DNA from: Myxococcales bacterium
Lineage (GTDB): Bacteria; Myxococcota; Bradymonadia; UBA7976; UBA1532
Direction of reading: 5' to 3'
Length of the DNA: 64,000 nt
NCBI GenBank assembly: GCA_020633515.1
Contig: JACKDM010000014.1
Location: 1 to 64,000, forward strand
Shown: positions 31,992 to 41,211 of the stretch, one piece after another
Layout: every line of letters begins with the position of its first letter
Numbering within the stretch: the first letter of the stretch is position 1
Notes under the pieces: generated by a model
The model's database searches: none
Told to the model about the DNA's origin: nothing
What the model saw: only the letters and a program-made list of their open reading frames with translations
Made by a program: the position numbers and the translations under genes

Positions 31992-32144
31992 CAATCAGTC
32001 GGTCACCGAGGGCGTGGGCTCGCCTGCCGAGGGCGTGCGCGCCCACAGGCCGCGACGCAGTCGCACCGGGGTACGGCGAGGAGCGGCCGCGGACGGAAGC
32101 CGCCCTCGGCTGGCGAGACCGCGTCCGAATGACCGACTGATTGA
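31992..32144. repeat. 153-bp element bounded by 14-bp perfect inverted repeats
   Basis: CAATCAGTCGGTCA (31992-32005) and TGACCGACTGATTG (32131-32144) are exact inverted copies. Inside them, CTCGCCTGCCGAGGGC (from about 32020) pairs with GCCCTCGGCTGGCGAG (from about 32103) with one mismatch, so the arms extend over roughly 45 bp each. It lies between convergent genes in a 230-bp gap. No transposase and no clear target-site duplication are seen. A MITE-like element or a long bidirectional hairpin are both possible. Confidence 0.7.
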
Positions 32145-32209
32145 CTGACGATGCCTGAGCTGCCACCTCCGACCCGCCTGCCATCCGGGCTGTCAGCAAC
32201 CCATCCTCG

Positions 32210-33805
32210 TCAGAAGATCAGCGGGCTCTTGGGCGCGCCAGCGTCCGGGGCCGGCGGCGGTCGCCGCGCCGGGCGGGCGGCGGCTCGGGCTCGGCGATCG
32301 ACGAACCGCGCCGCGGGCGCGGCGGATCGCACGCGCGCGCGCGCGGCCGGCGGCAGGCTCGGCCGGGCCGGCGCGCGGGCGGCGTCTCGGGGCGCAGCGT
32401 CGGCGATCCGCGCCGCGTCGACCGCCGCGTCAGGCGCCTCCGCCGCGATCGCCGCGACCGCCGCGTCCGCGGCTCGCCGCCGCGCGCCCAGGTCCTCGAT
32501 CGGCGCCGCCCGCGCGTCGAGGTGCACCATCACCGGATCGTGCACCCCCGTCGCCAGGATCCGCGTCGCCGGCACGAACCCCGGCTTCTCGAGCCGCACC
32601 GTCAGCGCCTGCATGCACGGCCGCTCGACCGTCCACGGCGTCAGCCCCACCTCGTCGCCGTCGATCCGGATCGTCGCCCCCGGCGGCTCGGTCTGCACCC
32701 GATGCTGACACAGCGCCGCCGCCCCGCCCTCGACCGCCGGCCGCGTCCACCACCACGCCGCGCCCGCGCCCACGAGCGCGAGCGCCGCGAGCCCGCTCGC
32801 CCACGCCCCGACGCGCCGCGAGCCGTGCGCCTTGAGGTCGAGCCGCTCGCCGTTCACCGGGAACGACAGCGACGCGGTCGGCTCGGCGACCGCCTGCCGC
32901 AGCTCGCCGGTGATCAAGGGCGCAGGCCCCGTCGACTCGCCGAAGCGGGCGAGCACGTCGAGCACCGCGCCCGCGTCGGGGTAGCGATCGTCCGGGCGCT
33001 TCTGCAGCAGCTTGGCGATGACGCCCCACAGCCCCTCGCTCACCCCCGGGAGCCGCGCTGGCGGCTGGTTGACGTGCAGCCAGCCGATGCGGAACTCGTC
33101 GGGCATCTCGGCGATCGAGGGCGGCACCTTCGTGCGGACGTGGAAGGGCGGCGCGCCGGAGAGCATCTCGTAGAGCACGAGCCCCACCGCGTACAGATCG
33201 GTGCGCGCGTCGGCCGGGCGCTTTCGGAACTGCTCGGGCGCCATGTACTTGGGCGTCCCGATGAGCATGCTCTTGCCGGTGAGGTCGCCGTCTTCGGTGG
33301 GGGCGGTCTCCTTGGCGATGCCGAAGTCGAGCACGCGCGCGACCTCGTCGCCGGCGCGGGTGCGGGAGACGAAGATGTTGGCGGGCTTCAGGTCGCGGTG
33401 CACGACGCCGACCTCGTGCGCCTCGGTGAGCCCGGCGAGGACGCCCCGCGCGAGGGTGAGCGCGCGTGCGGGCGGCATCGGGCCGCCGGTGCGCAGCAGG
33501 GTCTGGAGGGTGTGCCCTTCGAGCAGCTCCATCACGATGAAGCGCCGCCCGTCGTCGAGCTGGCCGGTGTCGAGGACCTGCACGACGTGGCGGCTGCGGA
33601 GCCGGGCGATGATGTTGAGCTCGCGCTCGAAGCGCCGCCCCTCCTCGGGGTCGCGCGAGGTGCCGAGCAAGAGCTTGATGGCGCACGGCCGGTTGGCGAG
33701 GCGGGTGTCCTCGGCGCGGTAGACGATGCCCATGCCACCGCGGCCGACGATGTCGGTCAACCGATAGCGTGCACCGATGAGGGTGCCGATCAAGGCGTCG
33801 GTCAT
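32210..33805 (-). CDS. Eukaryotic-type Ser/Thr protein kinase with PEGA domain
   Basis: The 531-residue product has a full Hanks kinase domain at about 12-280. It shows the glycine loop VGRGGMGIVYRAED, catalytic Lys in CAIKLL, HRDLKPANIF catalytic loop, LDFGIAKE (DFG), GTPKYMAPEQ and DLYAVGLVLYEML. A juxtamembrane stretch leads to a membrane segment (ASGLAALALVGAGAAWWW), then an extracytoplasmic PEGA domain (RVQTEPPGATIRIDGDEVGL) and an Arg/Ala/Pro tail of about 100 residues. PEGA-bearing kinases are frequent in myxobacteria and presumably sense the envelope. It is divergent from the MopE-like gene. Confidence 0.94.
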   Translation of the reverse strand: MTDALIGTLIGARYRLTDIVGRGGMGIVYRAEDTRLANRPCAIKLLLGTSRDPEEGRRFERELNIIARLRSRHVVQVLDTGQLDDGRRFIVMELLEGHTLQTLLRTGGPMPPARALTLARGVLAGLTEAHEVGVVHRDLKPANIFVSRTRAGDEVARVLDFGIAKETAPTEDGDLTGKSMLIGTPKYMAPEQFRKRPADARTDLYAVGLVLYEMLSGAPPFHVRTKVPPSIAEMPDEFRIGWLHVNQPPARLPGVSEGLWGVIAKLLQKRPDDRYPDAGAVLDVLARFGESTGPAPLITGELRQAVAEPTASLSFPVNGERLDLKAHGSRRVGAWASGLAALALVGAGAAWWWTRPAVEGGAAALCQHRVQTEPPGATIRIDGDEVGLTPWTVERPCMQALTVRLEKPGFVPATRILATGVHDPVMVHLDARAAPIEDLGARRRAADAAVAAIAAEAPDAAVDAARIADAAPRDAARAPARPSLPPAARARVRSAAPAARFVDRRARAAARPARRPPPAPDAGAPKSPLIF

Positions 33806-33972
33806 GAGCGTCTTTCGGCCGCGAGTCAGCAGAGGATAGCGGCTCGCCCGGATGGGGTCACGTTCCGTCTCCGATGGGCTCGGCGCGCGTCGCGCGGCTT
33901 TATTTGGACCCGGCCCGCAGGCAAACTGACGGCGATGGTACGATGCTCGGTGACGCGGCCAGGGATGATGAC

Positions 33973-36630
33973 ATGACGCTGCGGGCGCTCCTCTTCGGCG
34001 GGGTGCTGCTCGCCGCCGGCTGCCTGCCGGTCGATACGCCGCGGCCCGAGTGCTTCCCCGACCAGCCCTGCCCCGCCGGCGGCGTCTGCCGCGACGGCCG
34101 CTGCGTGCCGCCGGCCGATCGGACGCTGACCGTGCGGGTCGACGCCTGCATCGGCGAGGCGGGCAGCCCCTGCCGCGCCACCCTCGAACCCCGCCTCGAC
34201 GCCGGCGCCGACGGCGCGCGCGCCTGCCTCGTCGTCGAGGAGGACGTCGTCGACCTGCGCTGGACCCCCGACCTCGGCCTGCGTCTGCCCGGCGACCCCG
34301 AGATGCCGATCACGCTCGCGCTCCCCGTGGGGCGGCCGATCGACGCGGGGTTGTTCTTCCTCGACGCGGTGACGCCTTGCGACCGCGGGCTGTTGCAGGC
34401 GGCGGCGTGCGAGGCGGGGCGGGGGTGCCTGTTCGCGCTGCGGCGCACCGGCTGGGTGGTGGCCGACCACGCGGGGCCGGTGGCGCTCGACTTCGGCGAC
34501 GGCGGCTGCGACGCGCGCTTCGGCGAGGCGCCGCCGCCCGAGCGCTGCGACGGGCGCGACGACGACTGCGACGGGCGCGCCGACGAGAGCTTCCCGCTCG
34601 GGGCGCGCTGCGCGTCGGGGATCGGCGGCTGCGCGCGCGACGGCGCCTGGGTCTGCGCGCCCGACGGGCAGGACGCCTGGTGCGACGCGGTCCCGGGCGC
34701 GCCGGGCGAGGAGGCGCCGGGCGGGCGCGACGAGGACTGCGACGGCACGATCGACGAGGGCATGCCCGGCTGCGTGCCCGGCGAGGCGCGCACCTGCGGC
34801 ACCGACAACGGGATCTGCGCGGTCGGCCGCCAGCGCTGCGTGATGGTCGGCGGCGAGAGCATCCACGGGCCGTGCCTCGACGAGCAGGGCGAGCCGGTCG
34901 TCGCGCCGGGCGCGCGGGCCGAGCGCTGCGACGGGCTCGACGAGGACTGCGACGGGCGGATCGACGAGGCGATCCGGCTCGCGGGCACCGAGCTGGAGAT
35001 CGGCGATCGCTGCGACGTGACCTCGACCTGCCGGGTGCTCGGGCGGGTGCTGTGCGAGGGCGGCGAGCCGCGCTGCCTGCCCGAGGTGGCGCCGCCGGTC
35101 GAGCGGTGCGACGGCGCGGACGAGGACTGCGATGGGCGGGTCGACGAGGACTTCGTCGAGCTCGGCGACCCCTGCATGGTGGGGGTGGGCGCCTGCGTGC
35201 GCACCGGGGTGCGGATCTGCGGGGTCGGCGGCACGGTCTGCGACGCGGCGCCGGCGGCGGGCGAGGCCGAGCGGTGCGGGAACCGGGTCGACGACGACTG
35301 CGACGGCGTGGTCGACGAGGGCTACGACGTCGTCGACGGGCCGTGCGCGCTCGGGCAGGGCGCCTGCCGCGCCGAGGGGCGCTTCACCTGCGACCCCGAT
35401 GATCCGACCGGCGTGGTCTGCGACGCGATCCCGGGCGTCGCGGGCGTCGAGCGGTGCAGCGGCGTCGACGACGACTGCGACGGGCTCGTCGACGAGGGCT
35501 TCGACACCGAGACCGACCCCGAGCACTGCGGCGGCTGCGACCGCGCCTGCGCCGGACCCAACGCGGTCCTCGGCTGCGCGGCGGGGCGCTGCACGGTCGC
35601 GCGCTGCGAAGAAGGCTACCTCGACCGCGACGGCGACCCGGCGACCGGCTGCGAGTGCAACCCGCTGCTGCTCGACCGCCCCGACCCCGAGGTCGCCGAC
35701 GTCGAGGTGCCGACCGATCCCGACTGCGACGGCATCGACGGTGAGCTCGACGCGGCGGTCTTCGTCTCGCTCGCGGGCGACGACGCCGCCGACGGGCGGC
35801 CGACGACCCCGGTGCGCAGCCTCACGCGCGCGATCGAGCTCGCGGTGGAGCGCGGCGAGCCGGTCTACCTCGACGTGGGGCGCTACGAGCTCGGCGGGGC
35901 GACGATGGTGGTGCCCGCGGGGGTCGACCTGCACGGCGGCTACCGCTTCGACCCGGAGACGCGCGTCTGGGCGCCGGCGCGCGTCGCGCGGACGGCGGCG
36001 GCGACGGTGATCGCCGGCTCGCCGCGGCCGCTGGTCTACACCGACCTCGACCGGCCGACGCTGCTCGACCGGGTGATCGTCGAGGCCTCGCGCGGCGAAG
36101 CGGGGCGCACGGCGGCGGCGGTGCAGGCGCGGCGGGTCGGCGACCACCTGAGCCTGCGCGACGTGGTGCTGCGCAGCAGCGAGGGCGGACCGGGGCGCGC
36201 CGGACAGGCGGGCGAGGTGGGCGCCGACGGCGCCGAGGCGGGGCAGAGCGGGCAGACCCCCGTCGTCGCGATCTGCCCGGCGTGCGGCGGCCTCGGCGGC
36301 GCCGGGGCCTGCCAGGCCGACGGCGGCATGGGCGGACGGGGCGGCGGGCAGCGCTTCGAAGACCCGGTCTTCACCCCGTCGAGCGCCGGCGCCGACGGGA
36401 TCGGCGTCGCCGGCGGCCTCGGCGGCCCGCGCGGGGTCGACCCGTCGCAGAGCGGCGTCGCCGGCGAAGAAGGCGGCGCGGGCGCCGACGGCGCCAACGG
36501 CGACCCCGGCTCGGCGTTCGGCCGCCTCGAAGACCCCGCCGCGCTGCTGTGGGACCCGCGCTCGAGCCCCACCGCCGGCCGCGCGGCGCGCCTGGCAGCA
36601 GCGGCGGCGGCGGCGGCGGCGGTGGCATGA
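33973..36630 (+). CDS. MopE-like lipoprotein with Asp/Cys repeats and Gly-rich region, 3' end out of frame
   Basis: ATG 33973 begins a lipoprotein signal (LLFGGVLLAAGC). From about residue 190 there are six repeats of the type ERCDGxDxDCDGxxDE (ERCDGRDDDCDGRADE, ERCDGLDEDCDGRIDE and others), known from MopE and many myxobacterial surface proteins and likely metal- or Cys-cross-linked. After about 590 comes a parallel-beta-helix-like part (TPVRSLTRAIELAVERGEPV) and then collagen-like Gly/Ala runs. The frame ends at 36630 after a poly-Ala run that is plainly a mis-read Gly-rich tract, since the continuation is found in another phase. Confidence 0.85.
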   Translation: MTLRALLFGGVLLAAGCLPVDTPRPECFPDQPCPAGGVCRDGRCVPPADRTLTVRVDACIGEAGSPCRATLEPRLDAGADGARACLVVEEDVVDLRWTPDLGLRLPGDPEMPITLALPVGRPIDAGLFFLDAVTPCDRGLLQAAACEAGRGCLFALRRTGWVVADHAGPVALDFGDGGCDARFGEAPPPERCDGRDDDCDGRADESFPLGARCASGIGGCARDGAWVCAPDGQDAWCDAVPGAPGEEAPGGRDEDCDGTIDEGMPGCVPGEARTCGTDNGICAVGRQRCVMVGGESIHGPCLDEQGEPVVAPGARAERCDGLDEDCDGRIDEAIRLAGTELEIGDRCDVTSTCRVLGRVLCEGGEPRCLPEVAPPVERCDGADEDCDGRVDEDFVELGDPCMVGVGACVRTGVRICGVGGTVCDAAPAAGEAERCGNRVDDDCDGVVDEGYDVVDGPCALGQGACRAEGRFTCDPDDPTGVVCDAIPGVAGVERCSGVDDDCDGLVDEGFDTETDPEHCGGCDRACAGPNAVLGCAAGRCTVARCEEGYLDRDGDPATGCECNPLLLDRPDPEVADVEVPTDPDCDGIDGELDAAVFVSLAGDDAADGRPTTPVRSLTRAIELAVERGEPVYLDVGRYELGGATMVVPAGVDLHGGYRFDPETRVWAPARVARTAAATVIAGSPRPLVYTDLDRPTLLDRVIVEASRGEAGRTAAAVQARRVGDHLSLRDVVLRSSEGGPGRAGQAGEVGADGAEAGQSGQTPVVAICPACGGLGGAGACQADGGMGGRGGGQRFEDPVFTPSSAGADGIGVAGGLGGPRGVDPSQSGVAGEEGGAGADGANGDPGSAFGRLEDPAALLWDPRSSPTAGRAARLAAAAAAAAAVA

Positions 36631-37265
36631 CCGCCAACGGGCGCATGACCTACGGCGGCGGCGGCGGCGGCGGCGGCGCGGGCGGCTGCCCCGGCGAGGG
36701 CGGCGGCGGCGCGCTCGGCGGCGGCGGCAGCTTCGGGCTCATCGTCGGCGGCGGGCGGGTGCGGCTCCACGGCGTGCGCGTCGAGGCCCGGCCGCGGTGG
36801 CACCGGCGGGATCGGCGGCGCGGGCGGCCCCGGCGCGCCCGGACAGGCCGGCGGCCGCGGCGCCTCGCACCCGACCTGCCCCGAGTGTGCGGCGGCGGCG
36901 GCGAGGGCGGCCGCGGCGGCGACGGCGGCTGCGGCGGCGGTCACGCGGCCGGCGCGGCGGGCGGCCCGGCGTTCGCCGTGCTCCGCGTCGGCCGCACCGA
37001 CGCGATCCGCGACGGGGTGCCGCAGCTCGCCGACAGCGCGATCGTCTTCACCAACCCCTACGGCGCCCCGCTCGACGCGGCCGCCGCCGCCGAGGCGCGG
37101 GGGCGGGCTCGTCGCCGGCGTGCCCGGCCAGGGCGGCTCGGGCGGCGAGCGGGCGGCTGCGGCCCGGCGGGCGACCCGGGGCCCGACGGACAGGCCGGCG
37201 TGCTCGGCTGCTGCGCGGTGCGCGCGGCGGCGCTCGACTGCGCGCCGCTCGGAGCCTGCGAATGA
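36631..37265 (+). pseudogene. Continuation of the MopE-like lipoprotein, in shifting frames
   Basis: Downstream of the premature end, Gly-rich sequence of the same character continues. One phase gives TYGGGGGGGGAGGCPGEGGG up to about 36785, another gives GRGGTGGIGGAGGPGAPGQA at 36790-36885, and the first returns with GGHAAGAAGGPAFAVLRVGR. It ends in a Cys-containing tail (VLGCCAVRAAALDCAPLGAC) at TGA 37263-37265. A further mid-phase switch lies near 37100-37160. At least four frame changes in 650 bp of GC homopolymers point to sequence error or a decaying gene. The final stop overlaps the next start (ATGA). Confidence 0.6.
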
Positions 37266-38231
37266 GCGGAGCGACCCGCCGCGCGCTCACCCTCGCCCTC
37301 ACCCTCGCGCTCGCGCCCGGCTACGCCCGCCGCGCGCGGCGCCACCCCGAACCCCGCCCGCGCCCCCGCCGAGCGCCCCCGCCGCGCCCCCCCGCGCGAC
37401 CCGCCCCCGCCCACGCCCGCGCAGATCGCCGAGGCCGAGGCGCTCAAGGCCGGCGCCGACGCCGCCTACCTCGAAGGCGACTACCTGCTCGCGCTCCAGC
37501 GCCTCCGCGCCGCCCACGACCTCGACCCCCGCCCCGGCTACGTCGCCAACCAAGGCCTCGTCCTCGAACAGCTCGGCCGCTACGCCGAGGCCGTCGACGC
37601 GCTCCGTCGCTTCCTCGCCACCGATCCACCCGCCGACAAGGCCACCGCCGCCCGCGCCGTCGTCGACCGCCTCACCCCGCCCGTCCGCGTCGAGACCGAC
37701 CCCCCCGGCGCCGAGGTCCGCGTCGGCGAGCCCGGCGAGCTCATCGGCCGCACCCCGCTCGACACCCGCCTCGTCGCCGGCAGCCACGTCATCGAGCTCC
37801 GCCGCGCCGGCCACGCCCCGCTCCGCCGCACCGCCAAGGTCCTCCCCCGCGAGGGCCTCGTCTTCCGCGCCGCGCTCGCCCCGCTCCCCGCCCGCCAGGC
37901 CCCCATCCGCGAGGCCACCTTCGGCCACCGCGGCTGGGGCTTCGTCCTCCTCGGCGGCGCCGCCGTCGCCGGCGCCGCGGCCGGCGTCTTCTACGGCCTC
38001 GGCCTCGACGCCGCCGAGACCCGCGACGACGCCCGCACCCGCGCCGCCTGGGACGACGCCCAGCGCCGCCTCGAGCTCCTCGACACCAGCGTCACCTCCG
38101 CGCTCGCCGTCGCCGGCGCCGCCGCGATCACCGGCGTCGTCCTCCTCTTCGTCGCCGACGACGCCACCGTCGGCGCCGCGCCGACCGCCACCCCCGGCGG
38201 TGGCGGCGCGACCGTGATCGGGCGATTCTGA
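37262..38231 (+). CDS. TPR/PEGA-domain exported protein with a frame break after the signal peptide
   Basis: ATG 37262 encodes a signal peptide (RRALTLALTLALAPGYA). Within about 60 bp the phase must change for the rest, which is open to TGA 38231: ATPNPARAPAERPRRAPP, then TPR pairs (AQIAEAEALKAGADAAYLEG, VLEQLGRYAEAVDALRRFLA). A PEGA domain (PPVRVETDPPGAEVRVGEPG ... AGSHVIELRRAGHAPL) and two hydrophobic segments near the C-terminus follow. The break lies in a C-rich homopolymeric stretch, so a sequence error is likelier than a dead gene. It starts at the stop of the MopE-like gene and heads the two-component cluster. Confidence 0.65.
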
Positions 38232-38261
38232 TCGGTGTACAAAAGGATCGAGGAGCGCAAC

Positions 38262-38387
38262 ATGAGCCGAGCACAGCGCAGCCGTCCCCTCGAAGGGGAC
38301 GGGTCGGAGCAAGGAGGGCGCAAGCCCGACGCAGCGCAGATCCCGCCCGGAGGGCGGCGGAGCGAGCACGGCGAGGTGCAACGATGA
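38262..38387 (+). CDS. Small ORF (41 residues) coupled to the response regulator
   Basis: ATG 38262 has an ideal GAGGAG (38250-38255) six bases upstream. The 41-codon frame is basic and hydrophilic (starts MSRAQRSRPLEGDGSEQ, ends GGRRSEHGEVQR), with no membrane segment. Its TGA (38385-38387) overlaps the regulator's ATG 38384 as ATGA. A CCGTCCCC/GGGGACGG hairpin (38282-38302) lies inside it. It may be a genuine small protein or a translated leader controlling the regulator. I know no homologue. Confidence 0.45.
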   Translation: MSRAQRSRPLEGDGSEQGGRKPDAAQIPPGGRRSEHGEVQR

Positions 38388-39832
38388 GCCCGACCGACAC
38401 CGACAGCGCCGAGCGCCGCATCCTCATCGTCGACGACGACCCCCTCGCGCTCCGCCTCGTCGGCCGCCTCCTCCGCCCGCTCGGCTTCCCCGTCCTCACC
38501 GCCGGCTCCGGCGAAGAGGCGCTCGAGATCATGGAGCAGACCCCCATCGGGCTGCTGCTCACCGACCTCCGCATGGACGGCATCGGCGGCGACGAGCTCC
38601 TCGAGATCGCCCGCCGCCGCTACCCGACCCTGCCCGTGCTCATCATGACCACCCACGGCAGCGTCGACACCGCCGTCTCGTTGATGCGCAAGGGCGCCAC
38701 CGACTTCCTCACCAAGCCCGTCGACGGCGCGGTGCTCCAGCAGAGCATCGAGCGCGTGCTGCGCCGCGCCGAGCTCGAAGGCGAGGTCGCCACCCTCCGC
38801 CGCGCGCTCGCCCGCCAGAGCGGCGACAAGCTCCTCGTCGGCGAGGCCCCCGTCTTCCGCAAGATGCTCGACCGCCTCCCCCTCGCCGCCCGCAGCGACG
38901 TCCCCATCCTCGTGCTCGGCGAGACCGGCACCGGCAAGGAGCTCGTCGCCCGCACCCTGCACGACCAGTCCAGCCGCGCCGAGCAGCCCTTCATCGCCGT
39001 CAACTGCGGCGCGCTCCCCGGCGAGCTCCTCGACAGCGAGCTCTTCGGCCACGTCAAAGGCGCCTTCACCGACGCCCGCCGCGACAAGACCGGCCTCGTC
39101 GCCGACGCCGACGGCGGCACCCTCTTCCTCGACGAGATCGGCGACATGCCGCTCGCGCTCCAGGTCAAGCTGCTCCGCTTCCTGCAAGAGGGCGAGATCC
39201 GCCCCGTCGGCAGCAACAAGACCCGCAAGGTCGACGTGCGCATCGTCGCCGCCACCCACCGCGACCTCCGCATGATGGTCGACGCCGGCGACTTCCGCGA
39301 AGACCTCTACTACCGCCTCAACGTCATCCCCATCCACGTCCCCCCGCTCCGCGACCGCGGCGGCGACGTCGCGCTCATCGCGCAGCACCTCCTCACCCGC
39401 TTCGCCGCCACCACCACCCGCCCCGGCATGCACTTCAGCAAGGCCGCCATCGGCCGCCTCAGCGCCCACGGCTGGGCCGGCAACGTCCGCGAGCTCGAGA
39501 ACGTCGTCCGCCGCGCCGCCGTCTTCGGCGCCATCGGCGACGGCGACGAGATCGGCCCCGACGTCATCGAGTTCGACGGCGCGCAGACGCCGGTCCGCGC
39601 CGACCGCCCCGCCATCGGCCAGACCCTCGAGGTCGACCTCGAGGTCCCGCTCCGCGACGCCAAGGACGCGCTCGTCGACGCCTTCCAGGAGGCCTACTGC
39701 CGCGCCGCGCTCGCCGAGGCCGAAGGCGTCGTCGCCGCCGCCGCCCGCCGCGCCGGCAAGGACCGCAAGTCGTTCTGGGAGCTCCTGCAGCGCTACGAGA
39801 TCGACCCCGACAGCTACCGCGACAACAGATGA
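38384..39832 (+). CDS. NtrC-family sigma-54-dependent response regulator
   Basis: The 482-residue product has a receiver domain (about 10-125: acidic pocket VDDD, phospho-acceptor Asp in LLLTDLRMDG, Lys in FLTKPVDG). An AAA+ domain follows, with Walker A LVLGETGTGKELVARTLH, Walker B GGTLFLDEIGDMPL and the NVRELENVVRRAAVFG sensor 2 region. A C-terminal Fis-type region ends it (FQEAYCRAALAEAEGVVAAA). The sigma-54 contact loop reads GAFTDA, not the canonical GAFTGA. The small ORF upstream and the histidine kinase downstream both overlap it by 4 bp (ATGA), so the pair is co-translated. Confidence 0.94.
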   Translation: MSPTDTDSAERRILIVDDDPLALRLVGRLLRPLGFPVLTAGSGEEALEIMEQTPIGLLLTDLRMDGIGGDELLEIARRRYPTLPVLIMTTHGSVDTAVSLMRKGATDFLTKPVDGAVLQQSIERVLRRAELEGEVATLRRALARQSGDKLLVGEAPVFRKMLDRLPLAARSDVPILVLGETGTGKELVARTLHDQSSRAEQPFIAVNCGALPGELLDSELFGHVKGAFTDARRDKTGLVADADGGTLFLDEIGDMPLALQVKLLRFLQEGEIRPVGSNKTRKVDVRIVAATHRDLRMMVDAGDFREDLYYRLNVIPIHVPPLRDRGGDVALIAQHLLTRFAATTTRPGMHFSKAAIGRLSAHGWAGNVRELENVVRRAAVFGAIGDGDEIGPDVIEFDGAQTPVRADRPAIGQTLEVDLEVPLRDAKDALVDAFQEAYCRAALAEAEGVVAAAARRAGKDRKSFWELLQRYEIDPDSYRDNR

Positions 39833-41211
39833 AGCCGCCGGCCACCGGCCTCGCGATCCGGCTGGCCCTCTTCGCCGCGGGGCTCGTCGCCGCCACCGCC
39901 GTCGCCGTCGCGCTCTGGCTCGTCGAGCTCGACGCCGCCCACACCCGCGAAGACCTCAAGCTCCGCAGCGCCGCCGTCGCCCGCGGCCTCGCCGCCCGCG
40001 TCGCCGCCCCCCTCGAGCTCGGCGACCGCGACGCCCTCGCCCGCATCGTCGACTCCCTCTGGAACGAGCCCGACGTCGCCCGCGTCGAGATCACCAACAT
40101 CGCCGGCCGCGAGATCGCCGCCCACACCTTCTCCGCCGCCGTCGAGGGCGCCCCCCCCGTCGTCGTGCCCATCACCACCGAGCCCGACCCCGACGGCTTC
40201 CGCACCCCCATCGGCCAGGTCCGCGTCCACCTCTCCGCCACCGCCCTCGCCGAGCGCCGCGACGCCCACACCACCCGCGCCGCCCGCGCCGCCGGCGCCA
40301 TCGCCATCATGGGCGTGCTGCTCGCCGGCGCCCTCGCCCTCGCGCTCGTCGCCCCGATCCACCGCCTCCGCCGCGCCGTCGACCGCCTCGCCGCCGGCGC
40401 CTATGCCGACGCCGAACAAGTCCCCCTCACCGGCCCCCGCGAGGTCGCCGACCTCGGCCGCGCCTTCCGCGGCGCCGCCCACGCCGTCGCCGAACGCGAA
40501 GCCGCGCTCCGCGAGGTCAACGCCGCATTGCGCCGCACCGAAGAGATGCGCGACGCCATGACCCACATGCTCGTACACGACCTCAAGGGCCCGCTCAGCA
40601 ACCTCATCATGCTGCTCGGCCTCCTCGACACCGCCGAGCTCGACGAAGAGGACCGCGAGCTCCTCGGCGAGGGCAAGGCGCGCTGCGAGCGGCTGATGGA
40701 GATGATCGCCGACCTGTTGATGGTCGCCCGCCTCGAGAGCGGCAAGGTAGAGCTCGACTACGCGACCTGCCCCCTCGACGACCTCGTCGACGAAGCCCTG
40801 CGCACCATCGAGATCGCCGCCGCCCAGAGCGGCTACCGCGTCGAAGTGCAGAGCCCCGAAGACCCCGACGCCACCCTCGCCTGCGACCGCCGCCTCATCG
40901 AGCGCGTGCTGCAGAACCTCCTGCAGAACGCCCTGCGCTACGGCGCCTCCCCGATCCGCCTCGACGCCACCGTCAGCGACGACACCGCCACCTTCATCGT
41001 CGCCGACGCCGGCCCCGGCGTCCCGCCCGAGCACGTCGAGCGCATCTTCCAGATGTTCGGCACCCTCTCGAAGGGCAAAGGCACCGGCCTCGGCCTCGCC
41101 TTCGTGCGCATGGCCGTCGAAGCCCACGGCGGCCGGGTCGAGGTCGACGGCGCCCGCTTCACCCTCACCCTGCCCCGCCACCCCGTCGCCGCCGCCGCGG
41201 AGGCCGCGTGA
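39829..41211 (+). CDS. Membrane sensor histidine kinase
   Basis: The 460-residue kinase has two membrane segments (about 10-30 and 155-175) flanking a periplasmic sensor domain, and a HAMP linker. The HisKA domain has its phospho-acceptor in MLVHDLKGPLSNL. The ATPase domain shows the N box (VLQNLLQNALRYG), G1 (VADAGPGVPP) and G2 (GKGTGLGLAFVRMAVEAHGG). It begins within the regulator's last codon and is certainly its partner. The signal is unknown. Confidence 0.94.
   Translation: MKPPATGLAIRLALFAAGLVAATAVAVALWLVELDAAHTREDLKLRSAAVARGLAARVAAPLELGDRDALARIVDSLWNEPDVARVEITNIAGREIAAHTFSAAVEGAPPVVVPITTEPDPDGFRTPIGQVRVHLSATALAERRDAHTTRAARAAGAIAIMGVLLAGALALALVAPIHRLRRAVDRLAAGAYADAEQVPLTGPREVADLGRAFRGAAHAVAEREAALREVNAALRRTEEMRDAMTHMLVHDLKGPLSNLIMLLGLLDTAELDEEDRELLGEGKARCERLMEMIADLLMVARLESGKVELDYATCPLDDLVDEALRTIEIAAAQSGYRVEVQSPEDPDATLACDRRLIERVLQNLLQNALRYGASPIRLDATVSDDTATFIVADAGPGVPPEHVERIFQMFGTLSKGKGTGLGLAFVRMAVEAHGGRVEVDGARFTLTLPRHPVAAAAEAA

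Noticed and set aside
38282..38302. CCGTCCCC/GGGGACGG hairpin as a terminator
   Set aside because: No T-run follows and it lies inside a translated small ORF before a co-transcribed regulator.
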